From NCBI GenBank assembly GCA_026018925.1, contig JAKSZU010000016.1, positions 55,379,075 to 55,443,074 on the forward strand: DNA of 64,000 nucleotides. The letters are read 5' to 3'. This document shows, piece after piece, positions 44,830 to 55,116 of the stretch; positions within the stretch are counted from its first letter, which is position 1; each line of letters starts with the position of its first letter. Source of the DNA: Tupaia tana (lineage: Eukaryota > Chordata > Mammalia > Scandentia > Tupaiidae). The position numbers were made by a program, and so were the translations under genes. The notes below the pieces were generated by a model, which was not told the origin of the DNA, did no database searches, and was given only the letters and a program-made list of their open reading frames with translations.

Positions 44830-45110
44830 CACCAATATCTGGAGTTCTCTAAAAGAGACTAGGTCACATCCACTAGGACAAAGAGGGAAAATATTGAGTA
44901 CATAGAGGCCTATAAAATGGGAATAGTAATGCCTACACTACAGACTACAATCAGATGAGATGAAAGCCCAGATATCTGTGAACTGGAGAGTGTATAAAGG
45001 GAAGGACTGTTCATACCAATTTTGTTCTTGATCTAAGACGATTTCCAAGTTTATAGAGAGAACACTAAGGGGAAAAGCCTTGGAAGCAAATCTACTTGGC
45101 CCCTTTTTTT
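44830..45110. other. Unique non-coding sequence
   Basis: No recognised feature. Confidence 0.4.
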
Positions 45111-45119
45111 AATCACTAG

Positions 45120-45640
45120 GCTTCATCAGCAACTTCTGCTGTTCTCCTGCAAAACAAACCTCATTCCAGCTCAGAAGGCAGCGGGTGAACGCAGTTGTTT
45201 GTGTGTTCCAGAAGCTATCAGGCTGATTTCAAAATACCCTTAGAACAAGCCCCACTTTATCCAAGTGAATAATATGGTTTCCCTTCTGTAAGCAAAACCA
45301 TGATATATAGGCAAACTCTACGTTAATTGGATAAACCAGTGGTAAAGCCCCAAAAGAACAATTAACTTTCATGTGAAATACTCCCAGCTGAAATCTTGGA
45401 AAACTTGCATGTAATTAGTACTCTCTTCCAGCTCTCCGAAGTATAAAATACAATACATTAGGGCTCGAAACACTAATATCGCCAAGAACACAACTAACGT
45501 GGGAAGTCTAATTTGCCACTAATATGCAGATGACAGGCTAGTTGGTGCTTTTTTCCACTTATTTTGGCTAATTGTTTTCAATATGATTTAAAAACTTATA
45601 TTTTATGTTGTAATATGCACAATACATCGAATCATCACCA
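45120..45640. promoter_or_regulatory. Candidate conserved non-coding block
   Basis: A 500-bp segment without any recognisable repeat and rich in developmental-factor-like words: AAAACAAACC near 45152, TACGTTAATTGGATAA near 45320, ACAATTAACTTTC, GTAATTAGTAC near 45413, and TCTAATTTGCC. The lack of repeats in a repeat-dense area is the main argument. Function is inference. Confidence 0.25.
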
Positions 45641-45850
45641 CTGCTAGGCTCTGGTAAGTTACAATATCTAAATTTCAAATTCCAAAATGATCACAGAGGT
45701 CATTTGGGCCAGTTCTCAAATAATAGGCCTGTTATATCATAACCAGTTCAAAGCACTATATAAATGAGTTTCCTGGGTTGCACCCTTAGATATTGTGATT
45801 CAGCAGGTCTTGACTAGAACTTGGAAGTCTCACTTAAAAATAAACAAATA

Positions 45851-46072
45851 GGCCAGCTGTGGAAGTATCACAGAAATACAACGCTCTGTGATGCCGAGAT
45901 CACCTGGGGAAGTCCCAGCTTCCCTTCCAAGATCTCCCTACTGTACCTGCTGGCTGTTCATGAACAAGTGCCCGTGATTCTGGTTGGCTGAAGTTGGGGA
46001 TAGATTAAAGTTGGGTGATGTCTCTGTCTCTCATACTCAAAACAAATAAATAAACTTTCAAAATAAAAATAT
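45851..46072 (+). mobile_element. tRNA-derived SINE, family B (5' partner of a B-A pair)
   Basis: GGCCAGCTGTGGAAGTATCA, CGCTCTGTGATGCCGAGATC, GATTCTGGTTGGCTGAAGTT and the end CAAATAAATAAACTTTC are family B. It runs directly into an A2 element at 46073 with no unique sequence between. Confidence 0.83.
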
Positions 46073-46318
46073 GGACTGATCTTTTAGCCTAATAGTTAAA
46101 CAAGTCAAATGGCTGACTTTGGTTCAAATCCCAGCCTTCTAAGTATGTGTAAGTGCATGTCCCGAATCCTGACAGAATGGGGAGATGGAGAAGGGATTGC
46201 AGCGTAACTATGCCCCATTAGAAGATATTTTCTCTCACACAACCTCATCTCTCCATTTCTCTCTGGTGAACACATATGCCCCCTGGCAATGAAAAAATTT
46301 AAAAATTAAAATAAACAA
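46073..46318 (+). mobile_element. tRNA-derived SINE, subfamily A2 (3' partner of a B-A pair)
   Basis: It starts GGACTGATCTTTTAGCC, with box B GGTTCAAATCC, then GTAAGTGCATGTCCCGAATC, GGAGAAGGGATTGCAGCG, CATATGCCCCCTGGCAATG and an A-rich tail. AAAATAAACAAA occurs both before the B unit (about 45837) and at the end of this unit (about 46308), so the pair may share one target duplication. Confidence 0.83.
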
Positions 46319-46518
46319 AGGTCATGTCACTGGAAGATTCTGTGATACAACCTGTCTCAGAAACCACTGATATCCTGGTCTACTCAATGCGTGGATTCCC
46401 TCTATAAATTAAATGACCAGTAGGCATCAAGTCTCTGATTGAAGCATCCTAGGAATACAGAGCTCAGTTTCTCAGCTCCAGTCATGGATAATTGGACCGT
46501 GTGCTGAGATAGCTTCTT

Positions 46519-46579
46519 TTTTTCAATTAATTATTTAATTTAATTTATTCATTCATTTATTTTTAATATGACCAGACAC

Positions 46580-46629
<50 letters not shown>

Positions 46630-46725
46630 GGAAAGTAAGAAAGCAAGCCTTCAGGTCCAGTACTCGAACCATGGTCAGCAATGTGGGAGTGTCCAGTGCT
46701 TTAACCACCATGCCACCTGGAGAGG
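46519..46725 (-). mobile_element. Short tRNA SINE (family C), minus strand, with (CA)n
   Basis: A T/A-rich tail, a (CA)n run (46584-46626), GAGGGAAAGTAAGAAAGCAA and a reversed tRNA head (GTACTCGAACCATGGTCAGC, CCACCATGCCACCTGG). The family A body between head and CT tract is absent, defining a shorter family shared with 54775-54932. Confidence 0.75.
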
Positions 46726-46890
46726 GCTTCTGTGGCTGCATCTGGATTCAGTAGACATGAGGACAAAGTTGATTAGTGCTCTCTGCCTTGGGCATAGGTA
46801 AGGGCAACATGCGCACATGAATCTGTCATTCCTGATAAGAGATAGCTACTCTGAATCCCATTCAGTAGTTTTCAGTTTGGGAAGATTGAG

Positions 46891-46992
46891 AGCAGTGGTC
46901 TAGTTGACACATTGGCCTTATGTCAGGGCATTGCCAGACAAATGACTGGAAGGTTAGAGTTCAAACTTTCGGATTTTAGCTGTGGTTCTAGC
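46891..46992 (+). repeat. Local direct duplication, pair 3, copy 1
   Basis: AGCAGTGGTCTAGTT, ACATTGGCCTTAT, ATGACTGGAAGGT, AGATT(GGATT)TTAGCTGTGGTT words are shared with 48392-48493 at roughly 80 per cent identity. MIR-like sequence follows in both. Confidence 0.75.
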
Positions 46993-47150
46993 ACTTCCTA
47001 GCAATGCTACCTTGAGAAGTTTGCATGTACCTCTCTAAGCATCAAATGCCTCCTTGTCAAATAAGGACATGCTATTCGCCTGACTTAATACATTAGATTT
47101 TTTTCAGAATTAAATAAGCTTTTGAATGTGAAGAGGCTTTAAAAATGCTA
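46993..47150 (+). mobile_element. MIR remnant
   Basis: CTTCCTAGCAATGCTACCTT, GTACCTCTCTAAGCATC and AAATAAGGACATGC follow the MIR core. Confidence 0.65.
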
Positions 47151-47154
47151 AAGC

Positions 47155-47445
47155 TTTTTTTTTTTTTTTTTTTAAAGATAAAGTACTCTTATTGTCAATA
47201 TACTGTCAAATAGTAGCAGTATTTTCCCAGGAGTACAGGTGCTTGAGCTGGAAGCCAAATATGTACATGGTAGTAATACAGAATTCAAAACACTGAGCCT
47301 TTCCTCACATAATGATATAAAGACTTCTTTTGTTATCAGAACAAAGGCTTGTTCAAACTCAGAGTGATCAGAAGGAGGGTTTGCCTGGTTTTCAAATAGC
47401 TTTTGTAAACATTTTGTAAACATCTACCTCTCTGCCTTTTTTTTA
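47155..47445 (-). pseudogene. Candidate retrocopy 3' end (gene unknown), minus strand
   Basis: On the plus strand a run of about 20 T (47157-47173) begins the segment, i.e. a poly(A) tail on the minus strand. Before the tail lies ACAATAAGAGTACTTTATC, with AATAAG as a possible variant polyadenylation signal. An 83-codon frame (47172-47423) ends in this region but is unrecognised. The upstream side ends near a second short T-run at about 47438. It could be the 3' UTR of a processed pseudogene or an unknown retroposon. Confidence 0.35.
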
Positions 47446-47787
47446 GCCTTCAACTGCATCTACAAGCCTGATCATTGCTTGGAATTCAACTGACCTGACA
47501 TTGGTTGACTTAAACTCATTCAGTAGGATTGTGTTAGGATAGGCCTAACTGACCTCTGTTATTTGGAACTGAATAGGTTTAATTTGTTAAATGCTAGACA
47601 GCATAGTCACTGACTAGACTGAAAGACATCAGATTGGAAAACTTACTGAATGATAGGCTAGTTTGTTAATAACCCCCTAAGGGCGAGGAATAGGTCTTGC
47701 TTACCTCTGTTTTCTACAGAACTTAGCATTATATTTTGTAGACTGGATGAACTCAACATCTGCTTTTTCTAATTTAATTACGATAAA
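47446..47787. other. Unique non-coding sequence
   Basis: No recognised feature. Confidence 0.4.
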
Positions 47788-48052
47788 AGTTTATTAATTT
47801 AGTTCTCCCAAGGATGAAAGCAATAGTTAAAAAGAGAGAAAGAGACACAGAGATAGACAAGGAGAGACAGAGAGATGGCACCTCCAACAGGGCCTGGATA
47901 CTGCAATCCATATCCAACTTTAGACAGACCTGGCTCATGGGTACATGTGTGCCCACAAACTGAGGGAGGCTCCAGACATGAAACAGGCACTTTCCCACGT
48001 GGATCAGCCTCACAGAACATCACGTTTCACTGCGCCACGATTCCAGCCCAGT
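47788..48052 (-). mobile_element. SINE family B, minus strand
   Basis: A GA tract (47831-47876), ACTGCAATCCATATCCAAC, CACGTGGATCAGCCTCACAG and TGCGCCACGATTCCAGCCC are the reversed B body and head. Confidence 0.8.
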
Positions 48053-48276
48053 AACACTTGTTTTCTGACTGAGTGCATGACGGAAAAAATGAATGAGTAG
48101 CTCGTATATGGCTGCCTGATGATCAGAGCTCCTGTTATAACAACTAAGCTGTGTGTGCGCACACGTGTGTGCAATGCAGAGCCTCTGAGACAAGGTGTCG
48201 TCTGCTTTAGAACAAAAATAATCATGCCTCCCCATCTTTAAGAGAACTAACTAATTTAGTCCATTTTTTTAAGCAC

Positions 48277-48327
48277 TTGATCACTTGTATAGAAAAATAT
48301 GTCATTACTTTTCTGACAACCCAATAG
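48277..48327. mobile_element. Partial mariner-type MITE
   Basis: ACTTGTATAGAAAAATATGT then CATTACTTTTCTGACAACCC and AATAG match the right half of the MITEs at 28965 and 63039. The left end is lost. Confidence 0.5.
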
Positions 48328-48391
48328 TTGTTTGAGCTTAGTTTCCATAAGACACCTCTGGTGGTATCTTTACATGTCAGAGGCAGGATAA

Positions 48392-48493
48392 AGCAGTGGT
48401 CTAGTTCTCACATTGGCCTTATTTCAGGCTATTGCAAGGCAGATGACTGGAAGGTCAGAGTCCAAATTTTTAGATTTTAGCTGTGGTTTCAGC
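48392..48493 (+). repeat. Local direct duplication, pair 3, copy 2
   Basis: This is the partner of 46891-46992, 1.5 kb downstream and in the same orientation. Confidence 0.75.
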
Positions 48494-48539
48494 AGGGATA
48501 GCCCCAGAAACCTGCAGCCCAGTATGAATCCCCTCTGAG

Positions 48540-48720
48540 CCTAGTCCAGCAATTAAATATATTATCTCTGTGCTTTACTTCGCTCTTTTGTAAAATGACA
48601 ATGATGATCATTGTATCTACATCTTAGAAAACAGATGAATTACATGAGAGGATTACATAAATCAATATGTTGAACACACAGAGATCTGCATCTGGCGTGC
48701 AGCACATGCTCACTAAAATA
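48540..48720 (+). mobile_element. MIR remnant
   Basis: TATCTCTGTGCTTTACTTCG, TTTTGTAAAATGACAATG, ATGAGAGGATTACATAAAT and CATGCTCACTAAAATATGC follow the MIR core and 3' end. Confidence 0.7.
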
Positions 48721-48732
48721 TGCATGCTTGCA

Positions 48733-48910
48733 GGGTCCAGACAGTAGCATAGCAGTAAAATACCATGCTCTGTGAGGCAATTCCACTTGGGAAGGTTGAC
48801 AGTTCATGTGTAGAGACTTTCCTGAGTACACTGGGCACATGTGTTCCATGATCCAGCCTGTCTTTAGCTGGGGACAAATGGCAGCATTGGGGCTGTGTTG
48901 GAGGATGCTG

Positions 48911-48960
<50 letters not shown>

Positions 48961-49000
48961 TTTCACTTATGGAATAAATAAACACTTATTTTTTTAAAAA
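48733..49000 (+). mobile_element. tRNA-derived SINE, family B, with (TC)n
   Basis: It starts GGGTCCAGACAG, and box A TAGCATAGCAG at 48745-48755 fits the polymerase III consensus. Then CTCTGTGAGGCAATTCCACT, TTCCATGATCCAGCCTGTC, a TC run (48911-48957) and TATGGAATAAATAAACAC. Confidence 0.87.
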
Positions 49001-49309
49001 AGTGTGTGTGCAGTTAAAATGATATCCTTCTAAATAATACTAACACACACCTTAAAATCAAGAGAAAGCACCAAATCGATTGACAGTCTTTACATTTCAT
49101 CAGAAGGAACCAAAATATTGTTTAATGAGATTCCCAAAAGCCAGCATGGCAACCTGTAATTTTGCTACCATATTAAATTATTTAGGAACCATTAAAAAAA
49201 TAGAGGGGGACATTAAATGGAGTGGGCGGTATTTTAGTAAACAGTTATTCATAATGGTTATTACCACATACAGGGCATTCTGGCACCATAAGAATATGGA
49301 AGGTTTTAT

Positions 49310-49435
49310 TTATATCTTTTAATTCTTGCATCAGCCCGGGGAGATAGGATTATTTACCTCATTTCACAGTTAACTCAGATGAAGTCACAGGGTTCCTCGC
49401 TAGAAATGTGCTCAGGATTTGAATCTAGTTCTGTA
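49310..49435 (-). mobile_element. MIR remnant, minus strand
   Basis: GATTATTTACCTCATTTCAC, GATGAAGTCACAGGG and AGGATTTGAATCTAGTTCTG are reversed MIR. Confidence 0.75.
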
Positions 49436-49494
49436 TGATCCCAAAGACTTCCATTCACTCATTAATAGCTGTTTATTGAATATTTGTTATTTTC

Positions 49495-49735
49495 TTTAAC
49501 TTTATTTCTTCCATGAGCAAGAAAGATGGGGAGAGAGAAAGGCAGAAACAGAGACATGGGACTTACAACAGGGTGTTGACACTGCAATCCCCTCCCTCCC
49601 CCAGCCTCAGCCAACCCTGGACCAAGGCACACATGCTTGGCATACTCAGGGAGGTCTCCAGATGTGAACCTGGTATCTTCCCATGTGGGTCAGTCTCACA
49701 GAGTGTTGCATTTCAGCTCTGCATCCCCATTTGGC
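49495..49735 (-). mobile_element. SINE family B, minus strand
   Basis: TTTAACTTTATTTCTTCCAT, a GA tract, TGACACTGCAATCCCCTCC, CATGTGGGTCAGTCTCACAG and AGTGTTGCATTTCAGCTC are reversed B. With the plus copy at 48733-49000 it forms an inverted pair 0.5 kb apart. Confidence 0.83.
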
Positions 49736-50478
49736 TCCTGAATAGTTAGCATTTGAAAGTCCCCAAGAGAGTAACAGAAGAGTAAGAGAACCTCTTCCTG
49801 AACCTTAAATGCCGTCCTGACTTTTCAAGTACACCAAAATTACCAACTATAGAATAAAATTGTATCTTAGCCATGTATTTAACATTAGCACAAAGTGACC
49901 TGTGTTTTAAAAGTTTCTGGTTAAATCTTCAATGGTTTGAAAGAAAAAACAACTCAGATTTGCTCATTCTCAGCATATATGTAGAATGGACCATGGTACT
50001 GGGTTTATATGTGATCCCGTGGCTGGTATCAAGGATTTCTGCTTTTACAATATACTCAAATTTAAAAATAAATGACATTGATTTAGCATTAGAGCCTTTT
50101 CATATAAGAATTTATCTCAACAGAACTTTTAAAGATATAAAACATACAGTTTATGTAGCCTTAGGTTTCTTACCACCAAATCAAACCGAATAATAAAGTA
50201 AAACGGAATAATAATATGATCAAATAGTGTAAGATCAAGTCAAGACTGATTTGGAAGCACCTTTTATAATTACTAGGCTGGAAGCAGTCTCTGTAGATTT
50301 GGCAGAACTGAATCATGAAATGAATTAAGACCATACCAAATTATTAATATTTTCATATGCTGTAAAAAGCCTTCCTTCATGGCTCTCTGGGAACTGTAGC
50401 AAAATGTCTGAAAGAGCAGGCAGGGCAAATTGAGGAAAATTAATAAATAGAATATTGCTTATTGTTCTTTAATATTCA
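49736..50478. other. Unrecognised AT-rich sequence
   Basis: A 106-codon plus-strand frame (49873-50193) has no recognisable domain. This could be an old LINE fragment, but the identity was not established. Confidence 0.3.
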
Positions 50479-50578
50479 CTTGTCTAATCCTTTGAACATT
50501 TATGGACCTTTAGTCTTTTTAAAGATCTTCAAGCATCTTATCTCCTTTTATCATCATAACGCTTCTGTGAGATTCTTT

Positions 50579-50803
50579 TTTAATTTTTTTGTCTATTTCT
50601 TTCTTCTGTGAGGGAAAGAGAGAAAAACAGGCAGCTTTAATAGTGTCTCAACATGATCTACTCCAGCTTCAGCCAGCTCTAGGTCACGGGTACATGCATG
50701 CCCAGCACACTCAGGGAGGACTCCAGATGCAAACCTGGAACCTTCTCATGTGGTCAGTCTCACAGAGCATTGTGTTTTACTGCTGCACCACTCTCCAACC
50801 TCT
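50579..50803 (-). mobile_element. SINE family B, minus strand
   Basis: TTTCTTTCTTCTGTGAGGGA, GATCTACTCCAGCTTCAGCC, CATGTGGTCAGTCTCACAG and GCATTGTGTTTTACTGCTGC are reversed B. Similar flanks (CATAACGCTTCTGTGAGATT before; CATAACAATTCTGAGAGATT after) form a target duplication that has since diverged. Confidence 0.87.
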
Positions 50804-50841
50804 TTCATCTTCATAACAATTCTGAGAGATTCTTGAGAGGG

Positions 50842-51010
50842 GTCAGTGATTAAGAACTTCAACTTGGACCTTAGGCTCTGCTATTCTTGGCTGTGTACCT
50901 GTAGGCAAGCTCCTTAGGGTCCATGCTTTCCCACCCCTATAATGTATGACAAGGACAACAATGCCACGAAGGACTCAGAGATGCAGCAAAGAACACGGTT
51001 GTTAATGCCT
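50842..51010 (+). mobile_element. MIR remnant
   Basis: GTCAGTGATTAAGAACTTCA, TTAGGCTCTGCTATTCTTGG and GTACCTGTAGGCAAGCTCCT are MIR head and core. Confidence 0.75.
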
Positions 51011-51279
51011 TTAGGATCCAACTCAGCATAGGGACTGATGCCCTGCTATTCTCAAGGAAACTGACTGAGCAAAGTGGCAGTACTCATGTAGGACCTCTTG
51101 AGTAAGCAATCTGTGTTCTGGAACTTTCCATATAGTCTCACAGAACTTTGCATTGGCCTGATAGCTTCCCTACCCAATCCCACTTCCTTCCCTTTTGTCA
51201 TTTATAGGTGTTACTTCCCATCAAACCTTTTGCATTCCTGACTGACTTTCAGCATATGCTCCAAAAGGGCCCAGGTGTC

Positions 51280-51313
51280 TACCTGATAATAATACTTACC
51301 TGATAATAATACT
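51280..51313. repeat. Perfect 17-bp tandem duplication
   Basis: TACCTGATAATAATACT occurs twice in tandem without mismatch, inside MIR-like 3' sequence. Confidence 0.95.
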
Positions 51314-51399
51314 GTTGTGCGATACTATAGGTAAAGTTCATAGCCCAGCATTAGCTTGTGATAGCGCTTGATAAATATTAGTTATTGTTTCCATGCCCC

Positions 51400-52009
51400 A
51401 TCCTCATCCCTGCTTTACACTTGGAAAAATAGAGGCAGTGCTGTTAAGCGATTCACAGAATAAAGTTTTCTCTGCCAGTCAGTGACTTAAATAGATGTCA
51501 TCTCAATAGAGATTTCTTGACAGTCACATTATTTGACCTTGTACACCAATCATAGCCAAGAAATCCTATCTGGGTCACCCTCAAGGGTGCACAATGTTAA
51601 GATCTGTGTATTCCCAAAGAAAGCACTCAGCTTGCATTAGGAATGCTCATGAGCAGTTCTGGCTACTTTGGGAGTGGGTCATCCTGCTCTGTGGTCCCTA
51701 AAGAGGCCAAAATTCAGGTAGCTCTCTGCAGATTCTTTGTCTTCATGTAAGAACTTATTCGTCTGACCACTTCTGTTAAGTCTCAACTGGCTAGCTTTAT
51801 CTTTTTATGGTTGTGTCTCAATCCATTGTCTTTACGGCATAGGTTTATAGGTAACCTCTGAATAATACTTTGTGCTTTTCAAATGTACAAACAATACTGA
51901 AGTGAAAAGCATTATTCTTGCTTCCACATACCAATTTACTTCTGTTAACCTTTTGTCAACTTGAAATTTTAATTGCTCAATGCAGGGACTGGATAGTATT
52001 CCCTTCTCC
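51400..52009. other. Unique non-coding sequence
   Basis: No gene is seen; a weak MIR-like phrase lies at 51425-51480. Confidence 0.35.
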
Positions 52010-52175
52010 TTCTTCCTCTATATTTATTAAATGTTTCTCTGGTGCCAAGCCCTGTGACAAATTCTTTACAACTTATCTCATTTACCTTTCCCAAAACTCT
52101 TGAGGTTAGTACTGTATGAATAAACTGAGACCAGAAAAGTTCAACATCTTGCCTGAAGTCACATAGCTGGTAGGT

Positions 52176-52545
52176 TTCTGTGTTATTTAGGGGTCGCAGC
52201 TAATAAGCAACAAAAGACAACTATGAGTGAGCATCAAAGGGGTTTATTATAATGTAAAAAATAGATATTTGACAAAAGGATTATGTGCCAGGAAGCTCAG
52301 AGAATCATTTAGAGAACTAAGGAACTAGTCTTAAGATTAGGCAGTCCGGAAAAATACTCCATACTTCACTCAAAAGTTTCTTCCCTGTTTCTTGTGGGTC
52401 CCAAGGCCCAGTCCAGTATGGGTAACTCTGATGGGCTAGACCTAGGTCACCAGCCTGGGTGCATACGTCCAGTATTGTCAGCCCTTGGAGTGAGAATCAG
52501 TCTTTTCATATCACCAAGTCCCGGAAGTTAAGACGTGATACATGG
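52176..52545 (-). mobile_element. Possible LTR-like element, unclassified, minus strand
   Basis: It is bounded by the MIR and the MLT1 LTR. Near its left side GGGGTTTATTATAATGTAAA would be an AATAAA-type signal in reverse (TTATAATAAACCCC). The identity is uncertain. Confidence 0.35.
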
Positions 52546-52549
52546 GCAG

Positions 52550-53046
52550 GTGTGGAACACAGAATAATACTTTCCAAAAATGCCTGCAGAACATATGACT
52601 GTATTAGGTGACCCAGAAAAAGGGATTAAGGAGGCAAATGGAATTAAGGTTGTTAATCAGTTGGGCTGATAAAGAGAGGTTATTCAGGATTATTCGAGTT
52701 GACAAGGTAATTAAGAGAATTCCTAAACAAAAGGGTGTTACAAGAGAATCAGTGTCAGAGTGATGCAGCATGAGGAAGACTCAACTGACCATTGCTGGCT
52801 TTGAAGATGCAGGAAGGGCCCCCAAGCCAAGGAGGGTATGCAGACTCTAGAAGCTATAAAGGCAAAAGAAATGGCTTCTCTCTTAGAGCATCCAGGAAGG
52901 AACCAGCCCTGCTGACACCATGATTTTAGCCCAGTGAGAACCTACTAGGTCTTCTGCTGTCCAAAACCATGTAAAAATAAATTTGTGCTGGTTAAACCAC
53001 CAGGTTTGTTGCAGTTTATTACAACAGCAACAGAAACTAATACAGC
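52550..53046 (+). mobile_element. MLT1-type MaLR LTR, sense
   Basis: CAGAATAATACTTTCCAAAA, TGCAGACTCTAGAAGCTATA, GACACCATGATTTTAGCCC, CAGTGAGAACCTACTAGG and AACAGCAACAGAAACTAATA are MLT1 landmarks in order through the 3' terminus. Confidence 0.85.
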
Positions 53047-53146
53047 AGGTTAGATGCTTGGAGGCCAAGACAAATGTCTACCAGAGTGCAGTCTGGATTT
53101 GAAACCTGGTCTATTTCAAAAGCCCATACTCAGGAACACTGTGTCA

Positions 53147-53984
53147 GAGTGACTCGTATGGTGGATAATTCGAAATGAGGGCACCGGGAGTGGAGACAGA
53201 ACAGTGTGGTGAAGCAGATGGCATGTTAGGTGTGGAGTGTGCCGCAGTCATCTGAGCGAGGCAGAGAGGAAAACCCGAGGCTCTAGAAAGCTCTCTGGTG
53301 TCGGTAAAAGAGAAAGTACAGTGTGAGTAAAGCCCGCCAGCCTGTGTTTTGGCTTTAAGTTGCCCTGTAATTCTATATATGGGGAATGAAGGAAAAGCTT
53401 ATAAAGCATTGAGGCTAAATGAAGTGATGCAAAATTTGACTATCTCAAGCATCCAAGTTACTCAGGAGGTCTAGTGAGATCCAAGAAGACAGAATTAACA
53501 ACCATAGCAAAATCAGAAACACATTGAACATTTGGTTGGAGGATCAGATTTGGAGTGAGTCTCTTTAGCATGTACATTAGCTGCAGCGAAGCAAAACAAA
53601 TTTATTTAAGACTGTGAAGAGGGGAGAGTGTAAAAAGTTTCTAGGGCACAGAAGGATGGAAAATGAAAATTAACAGTGCAATATACTAGATTGAGACATT
53701 TAAAATTAGATCGATATTTTCTATATTTGATGTGCTATTTTTTCCTCTGTAAAAAATATTTCTAAGGGACTTTCAGATGTTTGCTACTGATCCTTGTGTC
53801 TCTGATTTTCTCTTAGGTTCCTCTACTGTAAGTCAGGTATAGTGCCAATGTTTGGGACTGGATAGACGGAAATATAGCTCCTGTGATTTGGAAGAAACAA
53901 CTAGAAGTGACTTGTAGAATTAGCCACATTTTTTTTTAATTCCCCAACCATTTGGAGCTCTTAACTATGGACCATGTATTTTCT
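53147..53984. other. Unique non-coding sequence
   Basis: No recognised feature. Confidence 0.4.
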
Positions 53985-54019
53985 TTTTTTTAATTTTTCT
54001 TTTTCTTTCTTTCTTTCTT

Positions 54020-54060
<41 letters not shown>

Positions 54061-54291
54061 AGAGAGAGATTTTTGCTATGAGGTGCATGTGCTTACTAGA
54101 GAAACAGAGAGAGACAGAAAGCAAGAAAACACCCCCAGAGAGGAGGGCCATGCCACAATCTCTTCTCCTCCATTCTCATCTTGGGATCTACATGCCTGAC
54201 ATGAAGTTCAAGCTGCTGCGTCGGGAACTTGAACTGCAGTTGACTACATGGGAGTCTAGCAACATAACCATTATGCTATCTGCTAGTCCCT
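53985..54291 (-). mobile_element. tRNA-derived SINE, family A, minus strand, very long T-rich tail
   Basis: It has a (TTTC)n and a T-run of about 37 bases (54023-54059), the former A-tail. GAGATTTTTGCTATGAGGTG, AACACCCCCAGAGAGGAGGG and a reversed head (GGAACTTGAACTGCAGTTG) follow, ending CTATCTGCTAGTCCC. It inserted next to the 3' tail of the L1 that follows. Confidence 0.9.
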
Positions 54292-54774
54292 GATTTTTCT
54301 TTTTTTTTTTTTTTAACTGCATATATTTAAGGTGCACAACATGATGTTTAGACATACACATACATAGTGAAGTGATTACTATAGTCAAGTAAATGAGCAT
54401 ATCTGTCACTCACATTGTTATGTGTTTGTTTCTACATGTGTGTGTGTGTTTGTGGTAAGAGATTACTCTCTCAGCAGTTTTCCTATTTACAATACAATAT
54501 TATCAACTATCATCCTCCTGCTGCCATTAGAACTGTAGACTTATTCATCCTATATAACTGTAACTTTGACATAACATGTTCCCATTTTCCCACCTGCTCA
54601 CCTTTGGTGACCACTTTTATGCTTTCTGTTTCTAGATATTTGATATTTTTAAAATTGTACCTATTAGCAAGATCATGCAGTGTTTTTCTTTCTGTGCCTG
54701 GTTTATTTCACTTAGCATAGTGTCCTCCACGTTCATCTATATTGTTGCAAATGGAAGAAATTTTTAAAGAATTA

Positions 54775-54932
54775 TTTTATTCAAGTTTACTTATAGTTAT
54801 TACTTTTTAATTTGACCAGAGAGACAGAGAGAGAGAAAGTGAGAAAGCAAGCTGCCAGGTCTGGGACTCGAAACACAGTCAGCCATGTGGGAGTCCAACA
54901 CTCATAACCACCATGCGACTTGCCAGCCCCCA
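54775..54932 (-). mobile_element. Short tRNA SINE (family C), minus strand, inside L1
   Basis: TTTTTAATTTGACCAGAGAG, a GA tract, AAGCAAGCTGCCAGGTCTGG, GGACTCGAAACACAGTCAGC and CATAACCACCATGCGACTTG give a reversed head with only a short tail. Head-to-tail length is about 150 bp, much shorter than family A. Confidence 0.82.
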
Positions 54933-55116
54933 AGGATATTATTAAAGCTGAATAAAATTTCATTGTGTATACATTATGTATGTGTACCACAATTTTATTA
55001 TCTATTCATTGATGGACACTTAGGTTGTTTCCACTTGGCTATTGTGAATAAATCTGCAATGAATACGGGAGTGTAGATAGCTCTATGAGACGCTGATTTT
55101 ATTTCCTTGTATATAC

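Larger units (their letters stand above)
52010..53145 (-). mobile_element. MIR/MIRb, minus strand, split by LTR insertions
   Basis: The left part (52010-52175) has TGGTGCCAAGCCCTGTGAC, AACTGAGACCAGAAAAG and GAAGTCACATAGCTGGTAGG. The right part (53080-53145) has AGTCTGGATTTGAAACCTGG and AAAGCCCATACTCAGGAAC. They read as one reversed MIR if 52176-53050 is removed. Confidence 0.7.

Noticed and set aside
54787..54990. 67-codon minus-strand frame as a gene
   Set aside because: It is decayed L1 ORF2 C-terminal sequence fused to a nested SINE.
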